Assembly: GCA_015064685.1 (NCBI GenBank)
Contig: SVRT01000001.1
Location: forward strand, 106,568 to 170,567
DNA length: 64,000 bases
Direction: 5' to 3'
From: Oscillospiraceae bacterium
Lineage (GTDB): Bacteria > Bacillota > Clostridia > Oscillospirales > CAG-272
Shown: positions 48,337 through 57,716 of the stretch, piece by piece
Layout: every line of letters starts with the position of its first letter
Position numbering within the stretch: the stretch's first letter is position 1
Notes under the pieces: generated by a model
What the model was told of the DNA's origin: nothing
Seen by the model: the letters and a program-made list of their open reading frames with translations, nothing else
Database searches by the model: none
Translations under genes and position numbers: made by a program

Positions 48337-49737
48337 ATGGCACAGGTTAAGATCACAGAAACAGTTCTTCGTGACTCTCACCAGTCTCTCGTCGCTACGA
48401 GAATGACCACCGAGGAGATGCTTCCCATCCTTGAGACAATGGATAAGGTTGGTTATCACTCCCTCGAGGCATGGGGCGGTGCAACGTTCGACGCTTGTAT
48501 GCGATTCCTCAACGAGGACCCCTGGCAGAGACTCCGCACCATCAGAGATCACGTTAAGGACACAAAGCTCCAGATGCTTTTCCGCGGACAGAACATCCTC
48601 GGCTACCGTCATTACTCTGACGACGTGGTTGAGTATTTCGTTCAGAAGTCCATAGCGAACGGTATCGATATTATCAGAATTTTCGACGCGCTCAACGATC
48701 CCCGTAACCTCAAGACCGCTATCAATGCTACCAAGAAAGAGGGCGGACACGTTCAGGCGGCATTCAGCTACACCACAGGTCCCGTATACACCATGGATTA
48801 CTACTCCGAGTACGCAAAGAGACTCGAGGATATGGGAGCTGATTCTATCTGTATCAAGGATATGGCGGGACTTCTCAAGCCCTTCGATGCTTACGAGCTT
48901 GTAAGCACACTCAAGGCAAGCACCTCGCTTCCTATTCAGCTCCATACACACTACACCGCAGGTCTTGCTTCGATGACACTTCTCAAGGCGATCGAGGCAG
49001 GCGTTGACGTAGTGGATACCGCGATCTCTCCCATGGCTATGGGTACATCCCAGCCTCCTACGGAGACTATCGTTGCGACTCTTCAGGGTACACAGTACGA
49101 CACGGGCATCAGCCTTGAAAATCTCGACAAGGTCGCAAAGCACTTCAATCCTCTCCGCGAAAAGTATCTCGCAGAGGGACTCCTCAACCCCAAGGCACTC
49201 AAGGTAGACGCAAACGCGCTTATCTACCAGGTTCCCGGCGGAATGCTCTCCAACCTTATGAGCCAGCTCAAGCAGGCAGGTAAGGAGGATAAGCTCACCG
49301 AGGTGCTTGAAGAGGTACCGAGAGTAAGAGCGGACGTTGGATATCCTCCGCTTGTAACTCCTTCCTCTCAGATCGTCGGAACACAGGCTGTTCTCAACGT
49401 TCTTAACGGTGAGAGATACAAGATGGTAACTAAGGAGTTCAAGGGTGTCGTTCGCGGCGAGTACGGTAAGACTCCCGTAGAGATCGATCCCGAGTTCGTC
49501 AAAAAGATCCTCGGTGAGGACGCACAGCTTATCGACTACCGTCCCGCAGACGATCTCGCTCCCGAGCTTGATACTCTCCGCGCAAAGATCCCCGCAGGAT
49601 ACCTTGAGCAGGACGAGGACGTGCTTTCCTACGCGCTCTTCGAGCAGGTCGCACTCAAGTTCTTCGAGCATAGAAAGAACGAGAAGTACGGCATCGATGC
49701 TAATGCGAATGCCGAGAATAAGGTTCATACAGTTTAA
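48337..49737 (+). CDS. OadA/PycB-like carboxyltransferase without biotinyl domain
   Basis: This TIM-barrel carboxyltransferase acts on oxaloacetate/pyruvate, like the oxaloacetate decarboxylase alpha subunit and the 5S subunit of transcarboxylase. The metal site uses the Asp in TVLRDSHQSL and His in QLHTHYTAG. The carbamylated Lys is in CIKDMAGLL, and EAWGGATFDACMRFL is a family signature. The C-terminal PYC_OADA domain ends near residue 450, and no fused biotinyl domain follows, in line with the separate carrier gene upstream. It has 466 residues. It ends the operon at a strong terminator. Confidence 0.95.
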   Translation: MAQVKITETVLRDSHQSLVATRMTTEEMLPILETMDKVGYHSLEAWGGATFDACMRFLNEDPWQRLRTIRDHVKDTKLQMLFRGQNILGYRHYSDDVVEYFVQKSIANGIDIIRIFDALNDPRNLKTAINATKKEGGHVQAAFSYTTGPVYTMDYYSEYAKRLEDMGADSICIKDMAGLLKPFDAYELVSTLKASTSLPIQLHTHYTAGLASMTLLKAIEAGVDVVDTAISPMAMGTSQPPTETIVATLQGTQYDTGISLENLDKVAKHFNPLREKYLAEGLLNPKALKVDANALIYQVPGGMLSNLMSQLKQAGKEDKLTEVLEEVPRVRADVGYPPLVTPSSQIVGTQAVLNVLNGERYKMVTKEFKGVVRGEYGKTPVEIDPEFVKKILGEDAQLIDYRPADDLAPELDTLRAKIPAGYLEQDEDVLSYALFEQVALKFFEHRKNEKYGIDANANAENKVHTV

Positions 49738-49751
49738 TTGTTTATGCATAT

Positions 49752-49786
49752 AAGAGGAATCGCTCTTGAGAGCGGTTCCTCTTTTG
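49752..49786 (+). terminator. Terminator of the decarboxylase operon
   Basis: The stem AAGAGGAATCGCTCT / AGAGCGGTTCCTCTT contains one mismatch region and is followed by TTGTTAG. A T run after CTC gives the tail. Confidence 0.82.
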
Positions 49787-49797
49787 TTAGAATTCTT

Positions 49798-50104
49798 CAA
49801 ATTTTGGTTTATTGAACTGTTGCGAATAGCCTTCTCCAGCGGAGAAGGGGGACATACGCCACAAGGCGAGTAGTGGGCTATCCTCCTACGCTGTGCGTTT
49901 TGGGTGGATGAGGAGGTCGCCATTAGGATGTATTTCACGGGAGCGGTGTGGATTTTGTCTTTTCGAGCAAAGATTCTTATGCATCGGAACAAAGTCTTTA
50001 CACGGACGCGAAGCCCACAAAAGGGCGACCTCCTCATCCACCGCGCGAGCGCGGTCCCCCTTCCCCGCTGGGGAAGGCTAAACACGCAGATAAACCGCAA
50101 TTTG
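49798..50104. repeat. Dispersed TIR element, copy 6 (307 bp)
   Basis: The ends are CAAATTTTGGTTTA and TAAACCGCAATTTG, a good terminal inverted repeat. Inner inverted repeats include GGATGAGGAGGTCGCC / GGCGACCTCCTCATCC and CCTTCTCC-GCGG / CCGCTGGGGAAGG. Short ORFs inside (for example 49904-50119) recur as predicted proteins in Clostridia by my recollection, but are best read as repeat by-products. No transposase is present. Confidence 0.75.
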
Positions 50105-50152
50105 TTTTACTATGCGTGAACAATATCCTTATATTTTTGCAAAATATTTATA

Positions 50153-50181
50153 TTGACAGAAAAAAATGTTGATGTTATAAT
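50153..50181 (+). promoter_or_regulatory. Consensus promoter of the GH2 gene
   Basis: TTGACA (50153-50158), a 17-base spacer with TGT before the -10, and TATAAT (50176-50181). Confidence 0.9.
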
Positions 50182-50262
50182 TGTATATGAATTGAAGATG
50201 TTCTTCATATTGCAATTTTCAAGGTCGTTGCAATTTAATTTCAAGACAGAAAGGAATCCAAA

Positions 50263-53040
50263 ATGTCAAGAATTGTTATGAATATGGACCGCGATTGGCG
50301 GTTTTTCAGAGGCGAGCCTGTAGTTGACAATGGCAAAAGCTCTCATAGCTCGGACTACGCTGCAGCAAAGGCGGGAAGCGCGAGAGGGCCTGCGGGCAAG
50401 ATCTGGGGAGACAGCGGATGGAGAGTTGTTGATCTCCCTCACGACTATTACGCAGAGAGCGAGATGGACGCTGATAACAGACACTCCCACGGCTACAGAA
50501 AAGAGGATGACGCATGGTACCGTAAGGGATTTTTGCTTGATGATTCTCTCTCCGGCAAGGAATTTATGCTCGTTTTTGAGGGAACCAGCGTAAATGCTGA
50601 ATTTTACGTAAACGGATCTCTTTTGGCGCGTTCATATAGCGCATATACCGAGACCGCGTTCAATATAACCGACAGATTGTATTTTGGAAATCATCCGAAC
50701 GTGATCTCGGTACACATCAACGGTCACGTGACCGAGGGCTGGTGGTACGAGGGCGCAGGTATCTACCGACACGTTCGTCTTTACGTCAAGGACAAGCTCC
50801 ATATTGCTCACAACGGAATCTTCGGCAAGCCTGTACTCAAGGCGGGAACAAAGAATTCCTGGAACGTCGAGGTCGAGACGATGCTCGAAAATAACTATTA
50901 TGAAGATAAGGTCGGATACGTCCGTTCAACCATCCTTGATGGAGAGAATGAGATAGTAAGCAATACGACGAAGGCGATAAATATTGCTTTTGCATCAAAA
51001 ATACCCGTAAATCAGATACTTCCCGTAAGCCGTCCTGTGCGCTGGGACGTTGATAACCCCAAGCTCTACAACCTCAAGGTAGAGGTGCTTGACGAGAGCG
51101 GTGAGGTCATCGATTCACATACCGAGCGCATCGGCTTCCGTACCTTCCACATCGATGCTGACAAGGGATTTTTCTTAAACGGCAGACGACTTCTTATTAT
51201 GGGAACCTGCAACCACCAGGATCACGCAGGTGTCGGTGTCGCGGTGCCTGATTCGGTCATTTATTACCGGATCAAGAGACTCAAGGAAATGGGAACGAAC
51301 GCATACCGTTGCTCGCATAATCTTCCCAATAAAGAGGTGCTTGACGCATGCGACGAGCTTGGCATGATCGTTATGGACGAAAACCGCCGCTTTGAGTCGA
51401 ACGACGAGGTCCTTAATAACCTTGACATAATGGTACGCCGCGACAGAAACCATCCATCGGTCATTTTCTGGTCGCTCTTTAATGAAGAGCCGCTCCAAAA
51501 CACCGAGGAGGGCGCGAAGATGTATCGCAGAATGAAGGCTTACGTCCGCCATCTTGATGACTCGCGTCTTATCACGGGTGCGATCAACGGTCGAATGGAG
51601 GGCGCGGGACTCGAGATGGACGTTACGGGTATCAACTACACGATACACAATTACGACTACAAGACTCTCGAATCCTTCCACGCAAATTACCCGACTCAGC
51701 CGATTATAGGCTCTGAGAATAACAGTGCAGTCACAACACGCGGCTGCTACAAGAGCGACAGAGAGGTAGCGCAAGTACTCACTAACTATGACGAGGAGGC
51801 TGTTCCGTGGGGCTGTACCGTTCGCGAGAACTGGGATTTCACGGTAAAGCACGAGTGGTATGCAGGCTTCTTTATCTGGACGGGCTTTGACTACCGCGGC
51901 GAGCCTACGCCTTTCGTATGGCCTTCCGTATCCTCGCAGTTCGGAATTATGGATACCTGCGGATTTGCTAAGGATTCCTTCTATTACAACAAGGCTTGTA
52001 TGGCTGATAAGCCTATGATACATCTTCTTCCTCATTGGAACTGGAAGAAGGGCGAGACTGTGCGCGTTGCCGCACCCTCAAACTGTGACGAGGCTGAGCT
52101 TTTCCTCAACGGAAAGAGCCTCGGCAGAAAGGCTTGCGACCCTGTAAATACCGCCGAGTGGCAGGTGGAGTTTACCCCGGGCAGACTTCTTGTCAAAGGC
52201 TATAAGAACGGCAAATGTGTTGCAAAGGCGGAGCAGAGAACTGCAGGAAAGCCTTACGCCGTAAAGCTTATGCCACAGATGGAGAGCATCAAGAACGACG
52301 GTGCGGATACTGCAGTCGTAAATATTGCCATAGTTGACAAGCGTGGCATCGTTTGTCCTACTGCCGATAACCTCGTAAAATTTGAGATCGTCGGAGACGG
52401 ATATATTCGCGGAGTCGGTAACGGTGATCCTAATTCTCACGAGTCCGACGTTCTTCCGGAAAGACGCGCTTATTGCGGTCTTTGCCAGGCGCTTGTAACC
52501 TCGTTTCTTGATGCAAAGAATATAAAGATCGTTGCTACTGGCGAGGGGCTTGAGAGCGCGGAGTATGACTTTACCGTTGAAGCGGTCGAGCAGCCTATAT
52601 GTCCCGAGATTGCAAGGATCACAGTGCTTGACAAGTTTACAATGTCAAAGGTGTATGCTCTTGACGACAAGCCCGATCCAAATATGTATATAAGCGACGA
52701 TGATATGAACTCTTTCACTCCCGTTGCATTCGTACACGGTGCGCTTCAGAAGGATTTCACTGGTGGATACCGTATATACAGAATGAAGACCAAGGTTACA
52801 TCAAGAACCGCAGATTACTTTATCAGATTTATCTGGGGTCATTGGGACGGTGTTTTCGTCTATGTCAACGGCAAATGCGTGCTTGATCTCCCGTGGAGAC
52901 ACGCAGGACCGTACAAGACAGGCGCATTCAGGCTTTGCGAGGGCGAGGAGATAGATATCCGAATTCTCGTTCACGCACTCCCCGAGCATGCGAAGAGCGG
53001 TGCAGGCTTTGCCGACGCTATCTCGCTTGAGGAAGCATAA
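50263..53040 (+). CDS. Glycoside hydrolase family 2 enzyme (beta-galactosidase-like), cytosolic
   Basis: This large GH2 enzyme cleaves a terminal beta-linked sugar. The sugar-binding domain covers about 1-190 (WYEGAGIYRHVRLYV), the Ig-like domain 190-290, and the TIM barrel about 295-600. The acid/base is Glu408 in WSLFNEEP and the nucleophile Glu485 in IIGSENNSA. The barrel also shows GTCNHQDHAGVGVA and AYRCSHNLP. The C-terminal 330 residues form DUF4982-like and further beta domains, the last (YFIRFIWGHWDGVFVYVNGK) resembling a carbohydrate-binding fold. It has 925 residues and no signal peptide, so it acts on imported oligosaccharides. AGAAAGGA precedes the ATG. The gene is monocistronic, with its own promoter and terminator. 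Confidence 0.92.
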   Translation: MSRIVMNMDRDWRFFRGEPVVDNGKSSHSSDYAAAKAGSARGPAGKIWGDSGWRVVDLPHDYYAESEMDADNRHSHGYRKEDDAWYRKGFLLDDSLSGKEFMLVFEGTSVNAEFYVNGSLLARSYSAYTETAFNITDRLYFGNHPNVISVHINGHVTEGWWYEGAGIYRHVRLYVKDKLHIAHNGIFGKPVLKAGTKNSWNVEVETMLENNYYEDKVGYVRSTILDGENEIVSNTTKAINIAFASKIPVNQILPVSRPVRWDVDNPKLYNLKVEVLDESGEVIDSHTERIGFRTFHIDADKGFFLNGRRLLIMGTCNHQDHAGVGVAVPDSVIYYRIKRLKEMGTNAYRCSHNLPNKEVLDACDELGMIVMDENRRFESNDEVLNNLDIMVRRDRNHPSVIFWSLFNEEPLQNTEEGAKMYRRMKAYVRHLDDSRLITGAINGRMEGAGLEMDVTGINYTIHNYDYKTLESFHANYPTQPIIGSENNSAVTTRGCYKSDREVAQVLTNYDEEAVPWGCTVRENWDFTVKHEWYAGFFIWTGFDYRGEPTPFVWPSVSSQFGIMDTCGFAKDSFYYNKACMADKPMIHLLPHWNWKKGETVRVAAPSNCDEAELFLNGKSLGRKACDPVNTAEWQVEFTPGRLLVKGYKNGKCVAKAEQRTAGKPYAVKLMPQMESIKNDGADTAVVNIAIVDKRGIVCPTADNLVKFEIVGDGYIRGVGNGDPNSHESDVLPERRAYCGLCQALVTSFLDAKNIKIVATGEGLESAEYDFTVEAVEQPICPEIARITVLDKFTMSKVYALDDKPDPNMYISDDDMNSFTPVAFVHGALQKDFTGGYRIYRMKTKVTSRTADYFIRFIWGHWDGVFVYVNGKCVLDLPWRHAGPYKTGAFRLCEGEEIDIRILVHALPEHAKSGAGFADAISLEEA

Positions 53041-53046
53041 CTTAAT

Positions 53047-53077
53047 AAAATTGCCCCGTCAAGGGGCAATTTTTTTA
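53047..53077 (+). terminator. Terminator after the GH2 gene
   Basis: The stem AAAATTGCCCC / GGGGCAATTTT has loop GTCAA and is followed by a T run. Confidence 0.92.
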
Positions 53078-53106
53078 TTGACTTGATTGCATAAAAATGT
53101 TATAAT
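53078..53106 (+). promoter_or_regulatory. Promoter of the transglutaminase-like/dlt operon
   Basis: TTGACT (53078-53083), a 17-base spacer, and TATAAT (53101-53106), 31 bases before the ATG. Confidence 0.82.
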
Positions 53107-53136
53107 TGTCTCATAATGAATTTGCAGGAGTAATTA

Positions 53137-54453
53137 ATGACATTATATATAAATAAAAAGACGGGTAAAAAAATTAATATTCCCATTTATTATGCCGACG
53201 CTATAAGATTTTTGCTCGGTGTCATCATTACGCTTTCTCTTATCATTCTCGGAGTAGGTATCGCAATCATTGCACTTGAGTCGCAGTTTACAAGGTATGA
53301 GATCGAGGCGGGGGAGAGAATCAGCGCCGCAGACATCTTGGGCGAGGGTGCGACCTTTGGCGAAGATTTCGATCCCGATTGCGTCAATCACGCGGGCTTT
53401 TACTATTTCACTGTCAATACCGACAAGGGAGCGCGCAAGGTCCGTCTTTCGGTTAAGGACACGAAGGCTCCCGAGATAACCGTCAAGGACGTGTATTTCG
53501 CTGTTGGCGGTGAGATGCCGACACCTATGGATTATATCGACACGGTGTACGAGCCTGATAGATTTACGGGAGAGTACCTTACCGAGCTTCCGAAGATCAC
53601 AAGTCCCGGAGAGCATGAGATGCAGATCCGATTTACCGATGCGTCGGGAAATAAGACCGAGATCTTTCACGTGAAAATGATACAGATATTTGACAGTGAG
53701 CCCCCGGAGATCGACGTAAGTCCTCTTATCGTCACCGAGGTGGGCGGAGCTATTGAGTATGCTCCGTATATTACTCTTACCGACAACTGTATCGGTGAGC
53801 TTACTTTTACGGTTGATGAAAAGGAGCTTGACATATCCACGGTCGGACAGTACACGGTTTATATTATCGGAGCCGATGCGGTAGGGAACAAGACCGTTAA
53901 AACGGCGGTTACTGTAAACGTGATCGAATCGTTTAATAAGGGCGCGCTTGATGCTATGCTTGACGAATTGGTTGACGACCTTGATACCGACGGAAAGAGC
54001 CGCGAGAGGATATGCCGAGATATTTATGAGCTTGTAAGGGATACCTTGGTATACACGGGAGACTCTCCTAAGGGAGATGTCGAGCGTGCGGCATATCACG
54101 CGCTTATGGGCGGCGGTGGAGATTGCTATTCGTATTTCTCGTTGACCAAGCTGTTGCTCGACAGATGCGGTATTGAGAATCTTGAGGTACAAAGAGCCGC
54201 AGGCTACACCTCGGACACGCATTATTGGAATCTTGTCAACATAGGCGAGGATGGAGAGAGCAGATGGTATCACCTTGACTCTACCGAGCTTCGCGCGGAC
54301 AGATACGACCATTCCGGTTGTCTGCTTACGGATAAGCAGATAAACGCGTATAGCAAGGCGAGAGAGAATTTTTACCGTTATGATGCCGCCGCGTACCCCG
54401 ACGTATCACAAAAAATTATTACTCCTACTCCAAATCTTGAGAGGTTGTACTGA
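53137..54453 (+). CDS. Membrane-anchored surface protein with Ig-like and transglutaminase-like domains
   Basis: A single N-terminal transmembrane helix lies near residues 25-48 (FLLGVIITLSLIILGVGIAI), followed by extracellular domains. Three beta-sandwich Ig-like units follow (about 50-110, 110-185, 185-270) with DTKAPEITVKD and DSEPPEIDVSP marking their starts. The C-terminal transglutaminase-like fold (about 280-420) has Cys in GGGGDCYSYFSLTK, His in DTHYWNLVNI and Asp in WYHLDSTEL, a complete triad. Family members act as cell-surface proteases or crosslinkers. It has 438 residues and AGGAG upstream. It lies 22 bases before dltA on the same transcript, so a role in envelope maturation is plausible. 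Confidence 0.85.
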   Translation: MTLYINKKTGKKINIPIYYADAIRFLLGVIITLSLIILGVGIAIIALESQFTRYEIEAGERISAADILGEGATFGEDFDPDCVNHAGFYYFTVNTDKGARKVRLSVKDTKAPEITVKDVYFAVGGEMPTPMDYIDTVYEPDRFTGEYLTELPKITSPGEHEMQIRFTDASGNKTEIFHVKMIQIFDSEPPEIDVSPLIVTEVGGAIEYAPYITLTDNCIGELTFTVDEKELDISTVGQYTVYIIGADAVGNKTVKTAVTVNVIESFNKGALDAMLDELVDDLDTDGKSRERICRDIYELVRDTLVYTGDSPKGDVERAAYHALMGGGGDCYSYFSLTKLLLDRCGIENLEVQRAAGYTSDTHYWNLVNIGEDGESRWYHLDSTELRADRYDHSGCLLTDKQINAYSKARENFYRYDAAAYPDVSQKIITPTPNLERLY

Positions 54454-54475
54454 TAACCTCTAGTAAAGGAGAGGT

Positions 54476-55987
54476 ATGCAAAAAACAAACATTCTTGAAT
54501 ATCTTGAGGAGAGCGCGCGCCGATGCGGCGACAAGGTTGCCCTGACAGACGGCGCGTACTCACTCACGTTTGCAACCGTTAAGAAAATGGCAAGAGCGAT
54601 TGGAAGTCACCTTTTAAAAAGGGGCTTTTACCGCCAAGCCGTAGCTGTTCTTATGGACAAGCACCCCGACACCGTGTGCGCATTTCTGGGCGTACTGTAT
54701 TCGGGGTGCTTTTACGTTTGCATTGACCCCGATATGCCCGATGCACGAATCCTTTCGATTGTTGACAGCGTCAGGGCGGAGGCGGTCATCTGCAATGAAA
54801 AAAGCAAGGAGCGGGCTCGAGTTTTATCCGGAAGAGCGGAAATAATCTCTTTTGAAGAAGCATCCTCGGGTGACTCTGACCTTGAGGCACTGAAAGATGT
54901 AAGAGAGCGTGCGACAGACAAGGATCTCGCGTACGTGGTTTTCACGTCGGGCTCGACAGGTGAGCCGCGAGGAGTGTGCGCGTCGCATCATTCGGTGATC
55001 GATTATGCCGAGGCTCTTGTCGCAGCGCTTGGATTTGATGAGAACACGGTTTTCGGCAATCAGGCGCCGCTTTATTACGATGCGCCGCTAAAGGAGCTGT
55101 TGCCTTCATTTTCTCTCGGCGCGATGACCTGCTTCATTCCCCAAAAGCTATTTATGTTTCCCGTTAAGCTCTGTGAGTTCATTCGCGACAACGGGATCAA
55201 CACGCTCTGCTGGGCGGCATCGGCTTTTGCGAACGTATCTCTCCTCGGCGCGCTTGACGTTGTCCCATTGAGCAATATCAGAACAATTTGCTTTGGGAGT
55301 GAGCTCTTTCCGCGTAGCGAGTATGAAAAGTGGCGCAAAGCGTGTCCCGACGCAACCTTTATCAATCTTTACGGCCCGACCGAGGCTACGGGGATGTCGA
55401 CCTATTGGATAGCTGACCGTGAGCTTGAAAAGGGAGAGCCAATACCGATTGGAAGACCCTTCAAGAACACCGAGATCTTGCTCATTGACGATTCAGGTAA
55501 GGCGGGTGATGAGGGCGAGATATACATTCGCGGCAGATGCGTGACGTGTGGGTATTTCGGGCATAGGGAGATGAGTGACGAGTGCTTCGTGCAGGATCCG
55601 ACAAATCCTTTCTTTAATGATGTCGTATATAAGACGGGAGATATGGGAAAAATAAACGGTAGAGGTGAGCTTGTCTATCTCGGAAGGCGAGATTCGCAGA
55701 TAAAGCATATGGGGCGCAGGATAGAGCTTTGCGAGATCGAACGCGCGGCAGAATCGGTCGGGGCAAGGGCGGCAAGATGCCTTTACGACAGTGAGCGCAA
55801 AAGAATAATGCTTGCATACGTTGGAGACATGGCAGAGGGCGAGCTTATTCGTTCCTTGTCGGATATGCTTCCGAGGTATATGCTGCCGGTCGAATGTTGC
55901 AGGCTTTGTGCATTGCCTCAATTGCCAAACGGAAAGACCGACAGACGCGCGCTTGCAAAAATACTCTCTTCAAAGGAGAAAAAATGA
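54476..55987 (+). CDS. dltA: D-alanine--carrier protein ligase-like adenylate-forming enzyme (DltA)
   Basis: This enzyme activates D-alanine (or a related acid) as adenylate and loads it on DltC. The P-loop is FTSGSTGEPRGVCAS near residue 160. The adenylate motif is NLYGPTEATGMSTYW, followed by YKTGDMGKINGRGELVYLGR and IKHMGRRIELCEIE in the hinge. The C-terminal catalytic Lys is in LPNGKTDRRAL. It has 503 residues, normal length. The start has AAAGGAGAGG. Its stop overlaps the dltC start (ATGA). The acid specificity is inferred from neighbours. Confidence 0.9.
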   Translation: MQKTNILEYLEESARRCGDKVALTDGAYSLTFATVKKMARAIGSHLLKRGFYRQAVAVLMDKHPDTVCAFLGVLYSGCFYVCIDPDMPDARILSIVDSVRAEAVICNEKSKERARVLSGRAEIISFEEASSGDSDLEALKDVRERATDKDLAYVVFTSGSTGEPRGVCASHHSVIDYAEALVAALGFDENTVFGNQAPLYYDAPLKELLPSFSLGAMTCFIPQKLFMFPVKLCEFIRDNGINTLCWAASAFANVSLLGALDVVPLSNIRTICFGSELFPRSEYEKWRKACPDATFINLYGPTEATGMSTYWIADRELEKGEPIPIGRPFKNTEILLIDDSGKAGDEGEIYIRGRCVTCGYFGHREMSDECFVQDPTNPFFNDVVYKTGDMGKINGRGELVYLGRRDSQIKHMGRRIELCEIERAAESVGARAARCLYDSERKRIMLAYVGDMAEGELIRSLSDMLPRYMLPVECCRLCALPQLPNGKTDRRALAKILSSKEKK

Positions 55988-56223
55988 AACGCTTGAGAAA
56001 AATTATTTCCTCTCTTCATCCCGAATATGATTTTACGGGTGAAGAGAGGCTTGTCGACGGCGGCATACTTGATTCGCTCGATATAGTGACGCTTGTTACC
56101 GATATAAACGAGGAATATGCAATTTCTGTTCCTGCACAGGAGATATGTAAAGAGAACTTTGATACGGTAAATGATATTGCCGCGTTGATAAAGCGGTGCG
56201 GCGGAGAGATAGAATGCAGCTGA
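55984..56223 (+). CDS. dltC: DltC-like acyl carrier protein
   Basis: This small carrier protein delivers activated D-alanine to DltB. The phosphopantetheine Ser is in DGGILDSLDIVTLVTD. It has 79 residues, normal. ATG 55984 is chosen because AAAGGAG lies upstream and it overlaps the dltA stop; the longer reading from 55894 lies inside dltA. Its end overlaps the dltB start. Confidence 0.9.
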   Translation: MKRLRKIISSLHPEYDFTGEERLVDGGILDSLDIVTLVTDINEEYAISVPAQEICKENFDTVNDIAALIKRCGGEIECS

Positions 56224-57716
56224 TCTCTGTACGTTTTTTTATTTGGATTGCCCTCACGCTCGTTATCTATCGCGTGGTTCCTGAAAAATATCGCTTTGCC
56301 GTACTTCTTTGCTCAAGCATAGCTTTTTATCTGCTTGTCGGCATTTTTTCATTATTTGTTATACTAATATTCACGCTCTCCTCCTATCTGTTAGCGCTTC
56401 TCATTGAAAGACAAGATGGGCAGGGGAGCATTTTTTCATCTCTTGAAGGGCAGAAAAGGAATAGATCGGGTAAAACAAAGAAAAGCTATCCTATAACCGT
56501 GCTGGGTGTATTTCTGCTTATCTCATGTTGGATAATTATCAGGGAGCTTTCGCCATACAGTGCTGTGGGAATGTCCTTTTATTCGCTTCGCATTATTTCA
56601 TATCTTATTGACGTGTATAGAGGTAAGATACGCGCGCAGAGGAATCTTCAAAAGTATTTACTGTTTACAAGCTTTTTTCCCCTTGCGTTTCTCGGACCCG
56701 TTGTCAGCTACGGTGAGGTGGCGGAGAGCTTATTCAAGGGGGCAAAGCCGAGCTATGATGATACGCTGTCGGGTGCATATCGGATATCGCTTGGTGTTTT
56801 TAAAAAGGTAGTTATAGCAAACGCGCTCTCAACACCGCTTTCCCTGATTGCCGTAGAGCCGCAGCGGTATTTTGGCGCGTATACGCTTTTTCTGCTGATT
56901 TTTTATACTGTGGAGATCTACTGCGACTTTTCGGGTGGAATAGATATCTGCCTCGGTGCGTCAAGAATGCTCGGTATCGATCTGCCCGAGAATTTCAAGA
57001 GACCCTTTGCCTCGGAAAATGTAAGGGAATTCTGGAACAGATGGCATATCACTCTTGGTGAATGGTTTGAGCATTATGTTTTTTACCCGTTGTCATTTTC
57101 AAAGCCGATGCAGAAAGTCTCAAGACTTTGCCGCAGACGATTTGGTAGCCGCGTGGGGAAAAGGCTGCCGCTTTATGCCGCAACGTTATTTACCTGGCTT
57201 TTAACGGGGCTTTGGCACGGGTCGGAGGGGCATTTTGTTGCTTGGGGACTTGTAAACGGTCTGATCGTACTCGTCTCGCAGGAGCTTTCAAGACCGACAG
57301 CTAAATTTTGGGACAAGCACCCGAGAGCGCGTGACAGCGGACTTCGGACCGTTTTTAGCAGGGTGTGTGTCTATGTGCTGATAGGCGCCGTGCGGCTGCT
57401 CGACGTATACAGATCTGCACCGCTTACCGCAAAGATGCTTTTAAGCGTTTTTTACCGATTTGATAGTTATGTCGAGCTTTTTTCGGGCAGCATCTTTGAT
57501 CTTATTTCTCACGAGACGCTTGCGGTCGTGATCGCTTCTCTTGTTATTCTGTATTTTCTGGAGTTGTTCGGCAGATCGGTCGTGAGCCCGTCACAAAAGC
57601 CGATCGCAGCATCGTTTTTTATTGTTTCGCTTACTCTCTGTGCTATGCTTTTCGGTACGTACGGAATTGGATTTGACGCAAGTGACTTTATTTATTCGCA
57701 TTTTAACGGAGGATGA
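56214..57716 (+). CDS. dltB: MBOAT O-acyltransferase, DltB-like
   Basis: This multi-pass membrane acyltransferase passes the acyl group across the membrane to a surface polymer. It has about 11 hydrophobic segments in 500 residues. The catalytic His is in LLTGLWHGSEGHFVAWG, and NRWHITLGEWFEHYVFYPL and YCDFSGGIDICLG are MBOAT motifs. ATG 56214 is preferred over the upstream GTG at 56196 since GGAGAG precedes it. Gene order is dltA-C-B-D rather than the classical A-B-C-D. Confidence 0.9.
   Translation: MQLISVRFFIWIALTLVIYRVVPEKYRFAVLLCSSIAFYLLVGIFSLFVILIFTLSSYLLALLIERQDGQGSIFSSLEGQKRNRSGKTKKSYPITVLGVFLLISCWIIIRELSPYSAVGMSFYSLRIISYLIDVYRGKIRAQRNLQKYLLFTSFFPLAFLGPVVSYGEVAESLFKGAKPSYDDTLSGAYRISLGVFKKVVIANALSTPLSLIAVEPQRYFGAYTLFLLIFYTVEIYCDFSGGIDICLGASRMLGIDLPENFKRPFASENVREFWNRWHITLGEWFEHYVFYPLSFSKPMQKVSRLCRRRFGSRVGKRLPLYAATLFTWLLTGLWHGSEGHFVAWGLVNGLIVLVSQELSRPTAKFWDKHPRARDSGLRTVFSRVCVYVLIGAVRLLDVYRSAPLTAKMLLSVFYRFDSYVELFSGSIFDLISHETLAVVIASLVILYFLELFGRSVVSPSQKPIAASFFIVSLTLCAMLFGTYGIGFDASDFIYSHFNGG

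Noticed and set aside
48322..50100. 592-codon minus-strand ORF
   Set aside because: It is antisense to the OadA-like gene and the repeat element. The plus-strand protein has full family motifs, and the minus frame has none.
49893..50172. Overlapping short plus-strand ORFs (62-74 codons)
   Set aside because: They lie in dispersed element copy 6; three frames are open at once and similar predicted proteins seem to be repeat translations.
53143..54312. 389-codon minus-strand ORF
   Set aside because: It is antisense to the transglutaminase-like gene, which has a promoter, ribosome site and catalytic triad.
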